Below, piece after piece: positions 1-12,218 of a DNA stretch of 64,000 bases. Position 1 is the stretch's first letter. Each line of letters starts with the position of its first letter. This DNA is from Armigeres subalbatus. Lineage: Eukaryota > Arthropoda > Insecta > Diptera > Culicidae. The stretch covers positions 296,699,293 through 296,763,292 of the forward strand of contig NC_085140.1 of NCBI RefSeq assembly GCF_024139115.2, in the 5' to 3' direction. The position numbers and the translations under genes were made by a program. The notes under the pieces were generated by a model. The model did not search any database and was not told the DNA's origin. It saw only the letters and a program-made list of their open reading frames with translations.

Positions 1-66
1 CCTAGTAGATGTACTGTCACAAAATCTTAGACCCCTCACCGCTAAAACCTGTGATAGATTTTTTGA

Positions 67-2873
67 TTTTTTTATTTATCATCAGACTAAGGCCGGAGTG
101 GCCTGTGCTGCACATAAAAGACTTCTCCATTCAGCTCGGTTCATGGCTGCACTTCGCCAACCACGCAGTCTGCGGAGGGTCCGCAAGTCGTCCTCCACCT
201 GATCGATCCACCTTGCCCGCTGTGCACCTCGCCTTCTTGTTCCCGTCGGATCGTTGTCGAGGACCATTTTCACCGGATTACTGTCCGACATTCTGGCTAC
301 GTGCCCGGCCCACCGCAGTCTTCCGATTTTCGCGGTGTGAACGATGGATGGTTCTCCCAACAGCTGATGCAACTCGTGGTTCATTCGCCTCCTCCACGTA
401 CCGTCCGCCATCTGCAACCCACCATAGATGGTACGCAACACTTTCCTTTCGAAAACTCCCAGTGCGCGTTGGTCCTCCACGAGCATCGTCCAGGTCTCGT
501 GTCCGTAGAGGACTACCGGTCTAATGAGCGTTTTGTAGATTGTCAGTTTGGTACGGCGGCGAACTCTATTCGATCGAAGCGTCTTGCGGAGTCCAAAGTA
601 CGTACGATTTCCAGCCACTATGCGTCTCCGAATTTCTCTGCTGGTATCGTTATCGGCGGTCACCAGTGAGCCCAAGTACACGAATTCTTCAACCACCTCG
701 ATTTCGTCACCACCGATACAAACTCGTGGTGGGTGGCTCACATTGACCTCTCTTGAGCCTCTTCCTATCATGTACTTCGTCTTCGACGTGTTGATGACTA
801 GTCCAATCCGTTTAGCTTCGCTTTTCAGTCTGATGTAGGCTTCCTCCATCCTCTCAAAGTTACGTGCCATGATATCAATGTCGTCGGCGAAACCAAATAA
901 CTGGACGGACTTCGTGAAAATCGTACCACTCGTGTTAATCCCTGCCCTTCGTATTACTCCCTCCAAAGCGATGTTGAATAGCAGACACGAAAGACCATCA
1001 CTTTGCCGTAACCCTCTACGGGTTTCGAAGGGACTCGAGAATGCCCCTGAAACTCGAACTACGCACATCACCCGATCCATCGTCGCCTTGAGCAACCGTA
1101 TCAGTTTATCCGGAAATCCGTTTTCGTGCATTAGCTGCCATAGCTGGTCCCGATCGATTGTATCATATGCGGCTTTGAAGTCGATAAATAGATGATGTGT
1201 GGGCACGTTGTATTCGCGGCATTTCTGCAATACCTGACGTATGGCGAACACCTGGTCTGTGGTAGAGCGTTCACCCATAAATCCCGCCTGGTACTGCCCC
1301 ACGAACTCTCTTGCAATTGGTGTTAGTCGACGGCATAAAATTTGGGAGAGTACCTTGTAGGCGGCGTTCAGCAATGTGATTGCGCGGTAGTTGCTACAAT
1401 CCAACTTATCGCCCTTTTGTAGATGGGACACACGACACCTTCCATCCACTCCTGCGGCAGAACCTCATCCTCCCAAACCTTGGTAATGACCCAGTGCAGC
1501 GCTCTAGCCAGTGCCTCACCACCGTGTTTAAACAGCTCTCCAGGTAGTTGGTCAACTCCAGGGCTTTGTTGTTTTTCAGCCGGCCGATCTCCTCCTGGAT
1601 TTCCTGGAGATTCGGAGCCGGAAGTCGCATGTCCTGCGCGCGTGCTCCTAGGTTCATTACCATACCGCCACCGTTGTCTGCCATATCGCCATTCAGGTGC
1701 TCCTCGTAGTGCTGCCGCCACCTTTGGATCACCTCACGCTCGTTCGTAAGAAGGTTCCCGTTTATGTCCTTACACATATCGGGCTGTGGCACGTGGCCCT
1801 TACGTGAACGGTTCAACTTCTCATAGAACTTTCGTGCGTTATTAGCGCGGTACAGTTCCTCCGTCTCTTCACGGTCTCGATCTTCCGTCTGGCGCTTTTT
1901 CCTCCGGAAAATCGAGTTTTTTCTGTTCCGCGCCCGTTTGTATCGTGCCTCGTTCGCCCTCGTGCGGTGTTGCAGCAATCTCGCCCATGCTGCATTCTTC
2001 TCCTCAACTAACTGCTCACATTCGCCGTCATACCAGTCGTTTCTCTGATCCGGAGCCACCGTGCCTAGTGCAGCGGTTGCGGTGCTTCCAATGGCGGATC
2101 GAATATCTCTCCAGCCATCTTCAAGAGATGCTGCGCCTAGCTGCTCTTCCGTTGGGAGTGCCACTTCCAGCTGCTGCGCGTAGTCTTGGGCTAGTCTACC
2201 GTCTTGTGGCCGCCCAATGTTAAGCCGCGGCGGACGACTCCGACGCGTGTTGATCACCGTCGAGAGTTTTGAGCGCAGACATACTGCGACGAGGTAGTGG
2301 TCGGATTCAATATTCGCACTGCGGTAAGTGCGTACGTTCGTGATGTCGGAGAAGAATTTACCGTCGATTAGAACGTGGTCGATTCGGTTTTCCGTTACTT
2401 GATTAGGTGATTTCCATGTGGCCTTGTGGATATTCTTACGGGGGGAGAAAGTGCTTCGGACTACCATTCCGCGGGAGGCTGCAAAGTTTATGCATCGTTG
2501 GCCGTTGTCGTTCGATACGGTATGCAGATTATCCGGTCCGATGACCGGTCTATACATTTCCTCCCTTCCTACCTGAGCGTTCATGTCACCGATGACGATT
2601 TTGACGTCCCGCAGTGGGCATCCATCGTATGTCTGCTCCAGCTGCGCATAGAACGCTTCTTTCTCGTCGTCGGATCTCCCTTCGTGTGGGCAGTGCACGT
2701 TGATGATGCTATAGTTGAAGAAACGGCCTTTTATCCTCAGCTTGCACATCCTTGCGTTGATTGGCTGCCACCCAATCACGCATTGGCGCATCTTTCCCAG
2801 CACTATGAAGCCGGTTCCCAGCTCGTTGGTGGTGCCACAGCTTTGGTAGAAGGTAGTCGCTCGATGCCGCTCG
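67..2873 (-). mobile_element. RTE-clade LINE, 5'-truncated
   Basis: A non-LTR retrotransposon on the minus strand. Its ends are fixed by a perfect 11-bp target duplication, AGATTTTTTGA, at 56-66 and 2874-2884. In element sense the stop codon is followed almost at once by a short ATAA-type tail, with practically no 3' UTR, which is the known habit of RTE-clade elements. The fragment at 46940-47417 ends in the same way, so both belong to one family. The 5' truncation removes the start of the endonuclease. Frameshifts rule out present activity. The endonuclease plus RT order is read directly; the clade name is inferred from protein resemblance and the tail. Confidence 0.9.
82..2873 (-). pseudogene. 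RTE endonuclease-reverse transcriptase, frameshifted
   Basis: Remains of the single ORF that nicks target DNA and copies the element RNA. The first frame (2873 to about 1560) holds an APE-type endonuclease with IVIGDMNAQVG and the terminal ESDHYLV motif, then a basic linker. The reading shifts frame near 1560 and again near 1420. The last frame (1449-82) carries the RT palm: FIDFKAAYD (motif A), RRGLRQSDGLS (motif B, with Ser where the sister copy at 51.5 kb has Gly) and FADDID near 880-891 with both metal-binding Asp kept. The conserved tail motifs YGHETW and RLRWAGHVARM follow. There is no RNase H domain, as expected for RTE. Confidence 0.88.
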
Positions 2874-2884
2874 AGATTTTTTGA

Positions 2885-3364
2885 ACGACCCCCTAAAAAG
2901 AAAGTTCGTCTAAAATCAATTTTCTCAATCACTCATAGCTCATGACCGAATCACGGTAATAAATTTTACTAGACAATTTTCCAGTTTCTAGCGGTTACGG
3001 AAAAATTATCACAACCTAACCCTTTTTCCAAATTTATTGGCGGTCCTGAAAAGAACCAATTTATTTCCACTTATATGCCTCACTAACAGCAAGCACTAGA
3101 CCGCGCAACCGATATCTGATGATTCAGCACTACAGACGCCGTCGATCGCCAGATCCGCCGACGATGCAGACTCGACCGCTACCACCATCGAGCGAAAGAT
3201 TTTCACCCGCACCACAACTGCTGCGACAGCCGTTGTCGTTGGGACCACTTCTGGACGCCCTGGTCCGCTCTACGTGAAATCCCGAAAGAAAATGACGAGC
3301 GCACGCGAAACACGGGTCTTTTTAGACACAGAGGAAAAGAAGCAATAGGCCAAAAATTTTATAA
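2885..3364. other. No gene seen
   Basis: No ORF or repeat boundary is recognisable. The stretch 3110-3300 is richer in GC than its surroundings and looks like unique sequence. Confidence 0.4.
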
Positions 3365-4644
3365 TGGCTGCTCCATCTCAGAATCGAATGAAACTTGGTG
3401 GGCATAAAGATATGGTATTTCTACGTCACTCTGGGTACTTAGTTTTTCAGAAATTGTCAACAGTAACATTTTGATGAGGGCCTATTTTTTTTTTCATTGA
3501 TTTTTTTTTAATCACTGTCGTGAAATTCCTAGAAGCTATTTGGAAAAATATCCAAAAAATAAAAAAGCGATTTCTACACTGAAAAAAATAGTTTTTAAAA
3601 ATTAAAATCAATATTACAAAAAAACCTCATCTCAGAAATCGATGATTTTTTTTCTGCAGATTATCTAACTATTCTGGGAATAATGTTCCTGTGACATATT
3701 TAAGGAAAAAAAAGTTTTTCTAACAAAAACTTTTTTCATGTTCACATTGAGTGAAAATTTTTCAGCGTGTTTTATGCCTATAGGGCACTGCACGGACTGC
3801 TTTGTCTTTTCTCGCTGCAAATAAATTAGAAAACAACAAGGCCAGTAAACGTTAAAATGTATGAATAACGAAAGAGAAAGTGCCGAATATAGGTTCAGCA
3901 GCTTATCATCAACCAACGACACATTTTGGACGAATAAAAAAATTGTTTAGAAAGCAATTTAGCATAATCTAACATTAATGTGGACCAACATTTGAAAAGG
4001 GGTTTATATTTTCTTTGATTTTGGTATCGAAGTAACTTAAAAACAATTGGGTTCACAAAAAAAAAATTGAAAACGGGCAACATTGTTAGAAAAACTTTTT
4101 TCCTTTAATATGTCACAGGAACATTATTCCCAGAAAAGTTAGATAATTAAAATACACTGGATTCTGTTTTTACACGATTTACATTTTCCCAATTTTCCAC
4201 TTATCCTAAATGTTTAGCGCATATTAATTATCATGTGATTTTTCTTTGATTTATTCTGGATTTTTTGAAACATGTTGCGAAGAGTTTGGTGGTAAATTGA
4301 AGTCACGCGATCAAAAATACGAGCGAAAAAAAATCGTGTAAAAACAGAATCCTGTGTACCTATCTGAAACAAACTTTTTTCAGTGTAGAAATCGCTTTTT
4401 TATTTTTTGAATATTTTTCCAAAAAAACTTCTGGGAATTTCACGACAGTCCGCCATACAACACTTTTTTGTAAATCTTGTTATTTCAGAGTTACATCGAT
4501 TTTTTAAAATTCAATGAAAAAAAATTAGGCCGTCATCTAATGTTACTCTTGACAGTTTTTGAAAAACTAAGTATGCAGAGTGACTTAGGAATACTATATC
4601 TTTATGCCCACCAAGTTTCATTCGATTCTGAGATGGTGCTGCCA
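3365..4644. mobile_element. Foldback / TIR element with nested MITE
   Basis: The left arm (3365-3600, plus 3650-3725) is repeated in inverted orientation on the right (4370-4644, plus 4084-4150). Outer ends are TGGCTGCTCCATCTCAG on the left and the complement of TGGCAGCACCATCTCAG on the right. Roughly 90 percent of aligned arm bases agree by eye. No transposase is encoded, so this is a non-autonomous DNA element. The right arm is interrupted by a MITE at 4155-4356. Clear target duplications were not seen, so the superfamily is unassigned. Confidence 0.72.
4155..4356. mobile_element. MITE, TA target site, nested in foldback
   Basis: Terminal inverted repeats of about 26 bp, starting CACTGGATTCTGTTTTTAC on the left and CACAGGATTCTGTTTTTAC on the right (complement). 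A TA dinucleotide flanks both ends (4153-4154 and 4357-4358), as for Tc1/mariner-type elements. It lies inside the right arm of the 3365-4644 element and is therefore younger. Confidence 0.72.
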
Positions 4645-6026
4645 ACCGCTGGTCGAGTTGGCGCGAAATTCGGCGTATGCGAGTCTTCCACTTAGACGTA
4701 GTTTACGTCAAAAAATGAATGGGACTTACAAAACTTGGAAAAGCTTCCGTAGATATTTGATTACTTTTGTTTCTGGAATATGGAACTAAAATTTTCTGTA
4801 GAGGGGGCTTAAGTGGTTCTGGAGGTCCATAATGGCCTCTTCTAACTCTAATGTCGAGCATTCGAAAAACATAGCATAGCATATGTATGTGATTGTACAA
4901 ATCGTGGGTGGCTATACAATGCTCAATTGAGCAATCTACTGTACTTGGTACTTGGGATTAGTATCTTTTCCTATACAGTAGCAGTTGCATACCTGGCCAC
5001 GTCCGTAAGGAAGGAAGGGAAGGAATGTTAGTTCAACATCTACTATTGAAGATGCAGGAAACCCATACTACCTTCATATATGTCTCGTCGAGGAAAATTT
5101 GTGTTAATGGGTAAGGTGAATAATAGGGAACTCTATTCGACAATATAGAGCGTTTATCAATAACAGCAAATGCTGAATTATTAAATTATTAAAATATTAT
5201 TAAAATATATTCATTATTTTACTTTCGCACCGTCCATAGCAGAACAATGTAACACGGATCTTGCAAATGGTTCGCATCATATACAAAACACGTTTAATCG
5301 CACATTTATTCGCCGAACGTTAAAAACAGAACCACAAACGCGGATTTCTCGAATGTTCAGCGTCCTACTACAAAACAGGCACTGATTGGTTTTCATTTCT
5401 ACTGCACAGAACAAACATAATAGGCCCGCGCGGACTATCTCTAATGTCGAGCATTCAAATTTCACACAAATTTCATTGTCATAAAAACGAAACTAATTGA
5501 ATTTTTTTTTTCATCATAAGCAATATCTGACAATTATTTCTATGTATTTTAAAATTAATATTTCAATTCATAGAAGATGGATTATTATGTAAAAAATTAT
5601 GAAAAAAAATGGTTGATTATCCGGTTCCGCGTTAACAACACAGCTCGTTAATTTAATATTATTCTCCCCCTGGATTTCCAACAAAGCTCAAGCCAAGTAT
5701 GCGGATGGGCTCGCATGTGCTCGCTGGTATTGTCTTGCATCGCGACGATGCGGTTTCTCTGCTGGTTTTGGTTCTGCGGTTCTCAATCCCTCCAGCCGAA
5801 ACCAACGCTACGGTTTATCCATGTTCATATGGAAATTCGAAATTCCTTACGCATACCGCTCAATGGTGACGAGAAAAACAAAACAGAATTGCTGAAGAGG
5901 AATATGCGGATGGGATGTGGGCATTGTTGGTGAATTTATGGTACTTTTCGCAACTGCATGAATGATGTACCAGCTGAGTTCGATAACGGGTTTTTGTAAT
6001 CTAGGGGCTTTTTTGACAAATGATCG
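4645..6026. other. No gene seen; dispersed-repeat traces
   Basis: Positions 4681-4724 are nearly identical to 20684-20727 (core TTAGACGTAGTTTACGTC). The stretch 4800-5110 has the look of a dispersed repeat (AGCATAGCAT runs, GGAAGGAAGGG). Short ORFs here have no recognisable product. Confidence 0.4.
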
Positions 6027-6263
6027 GGGGTCAGCAAAACCGCACCAAGCGCCTTTCTGACTGACTTGTGATATTTTTTCCATAAAATAAAAACGGATAT
6101 GAAATCATATCAATTCAGTCGTACATTTGCTGTTGGATACCCTCACTTATAGGGTGGAAGGATATCCTATATGATTGGTGATCAATTGGTTCTGCTGCAC
6201 GAAAAGTTGTGTAAGATAATGGCTTATTTTTCTTTGGCGCTTGGTACGATTTAGCAGAACCCC
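6027..6263. mobile_element. Short MITE
   Basis: The left end reads GGGGTCAGCAAAACCGCACC and the right end is its imperfect inverse (complement GGGGTTCTGCTAAATCGTACC without the last base), both followed inward by AAGCGCC. About 28 bp of imperfect inverted repeat with no coding capacity. No clear target duplication. Confidence 0.55.
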
Positions 6264-7730
6264 GAACAAATTATAGGCTGCTTTGGACATTTTTGAAACA
6301 AAGATTATGACGTAAATTATCGTCATTTTTATTCAGTTATCGCCATTTGGGTATCATGTTACCATCTTTCGGGATTTTGTTAGTTTCGAATTTCTAAGAA
6401 AATCTGAAATTCAATGTAACTCCGGAGTTAAAAGCATCCCCACTCGACAGTCGTGGTATAAACATGAGTGATAATTCAACTCTTTTTGTTTTAAATTCGA
6501 ATGCTTTTCTTTAACATTTTTATTCAATTTACATTTATATCATATTTTAACATAAAATACGATAACTTCCCAAGTAAACGAAAATAGCTCAATAATATCA
6601 AATGTTGATTAGATAGCAAAATGAGATAAGGACGAGATTGATATAAAAGATAATAGATCAGACGACATTATCAATATTTTCCACTAAAACATTATGAGGA
6701 TATCAATTTATGCCATTTGTAGTAAGTGATCAATATGTGCCATTAGTTTGTTTTTATCCATAGCATATCTTGATATTTAAATGATATTTTGGTGTAAATT
6801 TTCGATTATGTTGCCTGTTCTTTTATATCTTATATTAATCAAGCCAATATCATGTTTTGTTATTCTGTTCATGGGCTCTGTCCGGGTCTACATTCATAAA
6901 ACCGTACTCATCCCAAGGAGAACAGTTTCCAGCGGTTTGCAATTATTTCTAGGTACTCATCGTAATTAGCTAACTTTGTGGCTCAAAGCGTCCATTCCCA
7001 GCGAAACCTACACTGACTATGCGAACCGCACATAAAATTGCCATTATTACCGCCCATTGTATAATAGCGCACCACCACGGGAGACATGTTTTCCGCAACT
7101 GCCTTCATCCGTTCTCCAAACTTCTCCGTAATATGCACCAGTACGTAGTACCGAACTTCAAAAGCCAGGTTCTGTTCTGCTCCAAGTGGCCAGCAACAAC
7201 GCCACGGGCTGGGTGTTAATTAATGGCACTTTGGTGACAGGATGGAGCAGCTCACGCGCGTGTAAAGTGGCTTCTCATGCCACCTGATTTTTAAACTCTC
7301 GGCCTTTTCCACGGAATTGGATGGCTGGTTCATAACTCGGATTGCGGTTTGCTTTGAAACGAAATTCTGTGTATCCCCTGGGAACTGTGAAGCACTTGAG
7401 TGTGGGTTGGGTATTTCATCTGCTCTGCCTGTAATGGCATATTAGTACCATCTTTGATGGATTTCCTATTTATCATGTGATTACATCAAATTGAAATCAA
7501 TTTTTTTAGATTTATCAAAACGTTTTTTCACCTCAAAATCGTTAAATATTTTTCACGAACTTCATGCAAAAAATGTTATCACTTATAACAAACTGTTCAA
7601 TTCCTATGCTTAATGTGGCTTAATGTTTTCTTCATTTATTCTTTTTTCAGGTGAGGTCCAAAACACCCATAAATATGTGGTAGGTCGGTAAGCACAAAAC
7701 TTCTAAACAATCCTTTTAGCTTAGAGCGAT
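6264..7730. other. No gene seen
   Basis: Unremarkable AT-rich sequence. The short ORFs on both strands show no motif I recognise. Confidence 0.4.
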
Positions 7731-7733
7731 TTA

Positions 7734-8375
7734 GGGTCTGTTCACAAATTACGTAACGCAAAAATCCGGGTTTGTGACCCCCTCCCTCCCCCTCGTAACA
7801 AAAAGTAACATTTTTTATACCCCCTCCCTCCCCCATATAACACGTAAGTGAGAAAATTTTAAAGCCATTTTTTTCTTTCTCTGAAGCATGTGGGTTTTGG
7901 TATTTATTGAACGATGTTAAAATATAATCAGCACATGATTAAAACAAAAGACATCCACAATGCAGCTAGTAAAAACAAAAATAGATTTTGCGACCATGGT
8001 CTTTCAAAATTTAGTTTATTGGGGCTGTTCTGTCGAGAAATACAATATTCGCTTGGTGTTTTTACGCAAACGGTCCCGCTGTTTGCTTGATTTCGGTAAT
8101 GACTAAAACGATAACGATAGACAAATCATTTTTAAATTAAACTGTTTATGTGTTTGAAGTGGTTGAGCTAAAATTCAATTGCTTAGACTAAAAACTCTCT
8201 GGGTTACTTTGGCTTGGTTTGGAAGATCTAATCATGAAATACAATACCAATAAAAGCGTCGATCGTTCCCGAGGTCGTACCCACCCCCTCCCCCACCTTT
8301 TAGTGTAACAAAGTATAACGCAAGTTGGACCTCCCCCCTCCCCCCAAAAGTGTTACGTAATTTGTGAACAGACCC
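7734..8375. mobile_element. PIF/Harbinger-like MITE
   Basis: The terminal inverted repeat starts GGGTCTGTTCACAAATTACG on both ends, with C/T-rich subterminal blocks (7780-7835 and 8280-8345). A TTA trinucleotide flanks both sides (7731-7733 and 8376-8378), matching the 3-bp TWA target site of PIF/Harbinger elements. It encodes no transposase. A shorter relative with the same ATTACGTAACGC core lies at 20905-21063. Confidence 0.82.
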
Positions 8376-8479
8376 TTATATCATTATAGCTTTTCTATAG
8401 AAATGAATGTGTAGCTTCGGTTGCGCTTCCTTCCAAAGTTATGGGAAAAATTAACTTTACTAACTTACCGCCCCCTGTC

Positions 8480-10705
8480 AACCCTTGCTGGGGTTAGGCT
8501 ACCTCAATAATTTAAATAATCCTTTCTTGAAAAGAAATACTTACTTGGGAGGAAATACTTCATCTGAGCCTCCTTTCCTTATTTTCTCATCTTGCCCCCA
8601 GCTCTTCTTCGTTTCCTAATACCCAATCGCCTCTGGGACCACCATACGACATTACTTCGAAGGAGTCGGCTCGTTGTGCTATTGAACACTACCCCTTGAT
8701 CTCATCTCATCATGGTTAAGGTATCACCCCTCTCCCTAGCTGATCATAGAACTGTACTCGATCACTAGGAGGATGGCTGTTGAAGCCCCTGTGAGATACC
8801 AGGGGAAGTCTGTTCGCTCCGAAAATGGGTCTCACACCCGGTTTGGAATGCCCTGGAAGCTATTATTGTGACTAAAATTGCTGTTATAGCCCTCCGTTTT
8901 TGACGAAATGCACGGGGGCTGATAAGCTAACAATTTATCAACCAAGGCGTCTCGAATACTAGAGGGGATTCCGAAGCTAGATCGGGGAACGTCATACTAC
9001 GAACACCAGCAAATCACGTGTTCGACGGTGTTGAACATCGCACTGATTTTACACCAACAACACTACCACTAAAATTAGGCGAAAATCAGGTGTGACCGGA
9101 GAAACAATTTGTCGATCCCAGGGGCCATACTCCAGTCAGAATGTCCGCTGTTTCGTTTCCTGGTACCTCATAATGCCCCATGATCAAAGCGAAGGTCGTC
9201 GATTGTTGTACGTTGGTAAGGATGACCTGGATTCATGGGCGGCTCATGTATTCGCTTTGAAGCGCAGCTCAAGTCATAAACGGATACCCCTGTTGCTGGT
9301 AATATGGGGCTTTGGAAGCGTTTAGATTAGATGACCCTGGTAGGCAGTTGACTTTCACGGATCGGAAATGAGGCCACGGTCGATTGAATCACCCAGTATT
9401 TTAATATTTTTACGGGCTTTGGGCGTCGACAGAGCTTATCGGGATGGTCACGTACGCATTTTCTGGCAGTCATGCAAAACCCTATCATGATAGCCCAACG
9501 GAGAACTGCACTTTTTGGCGGATTGGGCAGTAATGCGAGTGTGTTCTAATGTGTCTCCGACGACGACCAATAGATGCCGTCGGCGTAAATGAAAACATAA
9601 CCCTAGCAGCACATCCCGAGCGGCACAAGTCAGACAAAATTGGTTGCATAAACTTAATTGTGACTAAATCTGGTCACATATGAGTTGCAGTAACCTATGT
9701 GGAATATGTGTGCTGCTAGGGATATTCCACATGTGTTACTGCGCCTCATATGCGACTGGATTCAGTCACAATCAAGTTGCTGAACCATTTACGTATGGCT
9801 TGTGCTGCTCGGGAAGTTTTGGGCGGCAGGGTCCGTCCTTTGCGACCACCAATGAAGTGAGCGCCAGGACCGACCCTTGGCGAAAACATATTTCTTCTTG
9901 ATAGGTTTTGGAAAATTGGATTCCGATGAGGACTTGAAAGAATTGTCCCCTGAGGAAATTCCAAGCAATGGTCAAAATATTGACCAAATGACGACTTCGA
10001 GAGGTCAATTGATTCCTAACCACCGTGTTTCACTTCTGAAGGACGCCCTCTAGCCCAGCGAAGTAGCATTCAGTTCCGCATCCAGGACGGAATGCATGCT
10101 GCAGCTTCTATCGGATTCGAGTTTCTGGCTTGACGACGGTTAACTATCCTCTTGACAACCTTGTGCATAGGAGGTTTGTGGGATAGGGCGGAATTTCGAG
10201 GCATCCCGAAAAGCGCTGCCACTCGTCTGGAAAAATTCAGTCAAAATAGGCAATTGATCAACCGCAATTCTATTAATTGAGCCTTAGCTGGAATAGGAAG
10301 GTTTTCTTATCATCGGATATCCTATTTTACCTGGGCGACCAAAGGACTTTTCACTACTCCTGGCGAGGGCGAATGACAGCTTGAGGCAGGAAAGGCTGTT
10401 TACGGGAAATTTGACAAGTCCTGCGGGACTTTGAAGTTCTCGAGGTAAGAGGATCTGCCGGTGATGATCATCTGGAATTCGGCTGGATAGCCACTCACCG
10501 AGAAGAAAAAGAAGAATCCACTCACCGAGACAAGCAAGGCAAAATACTTCCCGATTGTGTTGGCAGCTTCCGGAGGGTCGGATATGGTGTGGTCCTTTAC
10601 GTCAAGGTTGATGGGAGGAAAGCAACGCTTGCCACTAATAGGGTTCACTGTCCCCCACAGCTCGGCGGCAGGCTGGGTCGAGTTGACGGAATCGAGATAG
10701 TCCTT
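8480..10705 (-). pseudogene. I-type LINE remnant (linker, RT, C-terminus)
   Basis: Read on the minus strand in several frames. It begins with the linker before the RT (LDSVNSTQPAAELW ... SDPPEAANTIGKYFA, about 10705-10550), then RT pieces including KFRPIPQTS, LQHAFRPG (about 10080) and motif B as RQGSVLALTSLVVA (about 9860). Motif C is YADG at 9576-9587 where the family has YADD, so a catalytic Asp is lost. Only about 470 bp separate motif C from the C-terminal region (HVICWCS ... YDVPRSSFGI, about 9015), too short for an RNase H domain. The 3' part resembles the LINE end at 34560-35060. Two MITEs (9615-9813 and 10706-10812) sit in or beside it. Family assignment is inference from these motifs. 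Confidence 0.68.
9615..9813. mobile_element. Palindromic MITE inside LINE RT
   Basis: Nearly the whole element folds on itself: outer repeats CCCGAGCGGCACAAG (left) and CCCGAGCAGCACAAG (right, complement), inner arms meeting at GGAATAT / ATATTCC around a 14-nt loop near 9710-9725. It lies between RT motifs B and C of the LINE remnant at 8480-10705. A related element is at 10706-10812. Confidence 0.7.
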
Positions 10706-10812
10706 CCCACGCAGCACACATGTTGTAGACAAGTTACAGTAACTCGTACGCAACCATGTTTAGTCACATTTGAGTTGCCGCAACCAAAACAGTGTGAGCT
10801 GTGCTTCTCGGG
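10706..10812. mobile_element. Short MITE related to 9615-9813
   Basis: Ends CCCACGCAGCACAC and, on the complement, CCCGAGAAGCACAGC, with inverted inner blocks (CGCAACCATG and CATG-like TTTAGTCACA). It sits at the upstream edge of the recognisable LINE coding region on the minus strand. Divergent from the 9.6-kb copy. Confidence 0.5.
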
Positions 10813-11560
10813 TTCCTGTTGCGATGGGCTTTTCCTGGCTCGATTGAAACAGTTTTTGACAGCAGTCTTTCATTAGAAACAGCTTTAAAACTGGAATTTA
10901 TTATCTATTAATATATTATAAACTCAATATACTGCATTAATTTACAATCTAGTTTAACTTCATTTCACTAATCCCAGGCTCCATCGCCACTATAAATTAT
11001 GTGTGTGTGTGTGCTTCATCCTCTATCCCTCACGCAGCCGGGGGTGTTGATCAAGTAGTACTACGAATAATTTGATCAGATCTCATGCTCCGTTATGGTG
11101 TCCTTTTTGTTACGAAGACTAATACTACAAAAAGGAATCACTTCTGAAGCAAGGAAGGTTTCTTCAGAAGTGTAGGGAATGGGATGTACTAGTTGATCAT
11201 AACAGGTACAGCAAGACTTCACAAGGACGCCCTTATTCGTACTAACTACTCAGGGAGTAGAAGGTCGAGAAGAGCCACCGTTGCTAACTAAAGCTTGAAC
11301 TGGATACCTGGGACTCCCACAATATCCGCGGCAATAGCAGCAAACGATGCCCTGTACGTATTTAGTGTTTATTTTTTTTATTTTTTTATTCATTAATTGG
11401 TGAAGCGATCAGAGAAGAAAAAGTAAAGAATTGGAACGTGCTCACCAATTTAGTTCATCCATAGTTCATCCATCTTTGCTTCTTTTTAGTTCATTCAAAG
11501 GTAATTGCCTATTTCCGGGGATTAAACCACCCGACTTGGACGTTAATTTACAATGTTATG
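10813..11560. other. No gene seen; small microsatellite
   Basis: A (GT) run lies at about 10999-11012. No coding motif was recognised. It may be the upstream part of the 8.5-10.7 kb LINE, but I could not read an endonuclease in it. Confidence 0.35.
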
Positions 11561-11565
11561 GAAAC

Positions 11566-11764
11566 TCATATGTGAATATGTACGTTATGTGGAAGATATT
11601 GATTTGAAAAATGTATTGGAGGTAACCACTTTCCCGTCGATGGGACTCGAACCCATGACCCTCCTGTAGGGTCATGGGTTCGAGTCCCATCGAAGGGAAA
11701 GTGGTTACCTCCAATACATTTTTCAAATCAATATCTTCCACATAACGTACATATTCACATATGA
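11566..11764. repeat. 97-bp-arm palindrome with tRNA B-box
   Basis: Arms 11566-11662 and 11668-11764 are inverted copies around a 5-nt loop (11663-11667). Aligning them by symmetry I find one mismatch (11636 against 11694). Each arm carries the 3' half of a tRNA-like sequence: GGGTCATGGGTTCGAGTCCC with B-box GGTTCGAGTCC at 11677-11687 (and inverted at 11643-11653), followed by an acceptor-like segment. It is not a complete tRNA gene. It could be a head-to-head dimer of a tRNA-derived SINE fragment or a foldback element; which cannot be told from the sequence. Confidence 0.85.
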
Positions 11765-11887
11765 ATTCCTTTTAGTCTTTGGCCCAGCTGAGGCTGATTT
11801 GGGTGCTGCGAAAGTTCTCGTGGGGTTAGTGCCTTTTGAAGTTCTGGTTCGTTCCAAAAGAAACACTCCTACAAAATCTTCACCCTT

Positions 11888-12218
11888 CCCCGTAGAAAAT
11901 TTGACAGCTAGAATCGACCGATTTCGTCGGGTACAATCGGCCGATTGTTGCAACCTACGCTTATGAGATTTTAACACAGGCGTGGGTCAATTAATCACCC
12001 TATTAAATATCATTCCGACGAAATAGCTTGTTTAATAGTGGTATTTCGTGCACACCAGTTTAAACGAATGACGAATCAACCGATTTGATCGGTAAAAATC
12101 GGGACTACCGACTAAATATAGTGATTGATCGGCCAATGCCTGTGTTAAATTCCCATAAGCGACGATGCAACAATCGGCCGATTCGCACCCGATTTAGTCG
12201 GATCAATTTTCTATGGGG
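11888..12218. mobile_element. MITE with ~110-bp inverted repeats
   Basis: The left arm (11888 to about 12000) starts CCCCGTAGAAAATTTGA and the right arm ends in the imperfect inverse, ATTTTCTATGGGG. Both contain CAATCGGCCGATTGTTGC and the block TTTAACACAGGC. The spacer is about 110 bp. TT flanks both ends, too short to fix the superfamily. Overlapping short ORFs are arm translations. Confidence 0.75.

Noticed and set aside
9..669. Plus-strand ORFs of 171 and 122 codons at the window start
   Set aside because: They lie antisense to the RTE reverse transcriptase, whose motifs are clear on the minus strand.
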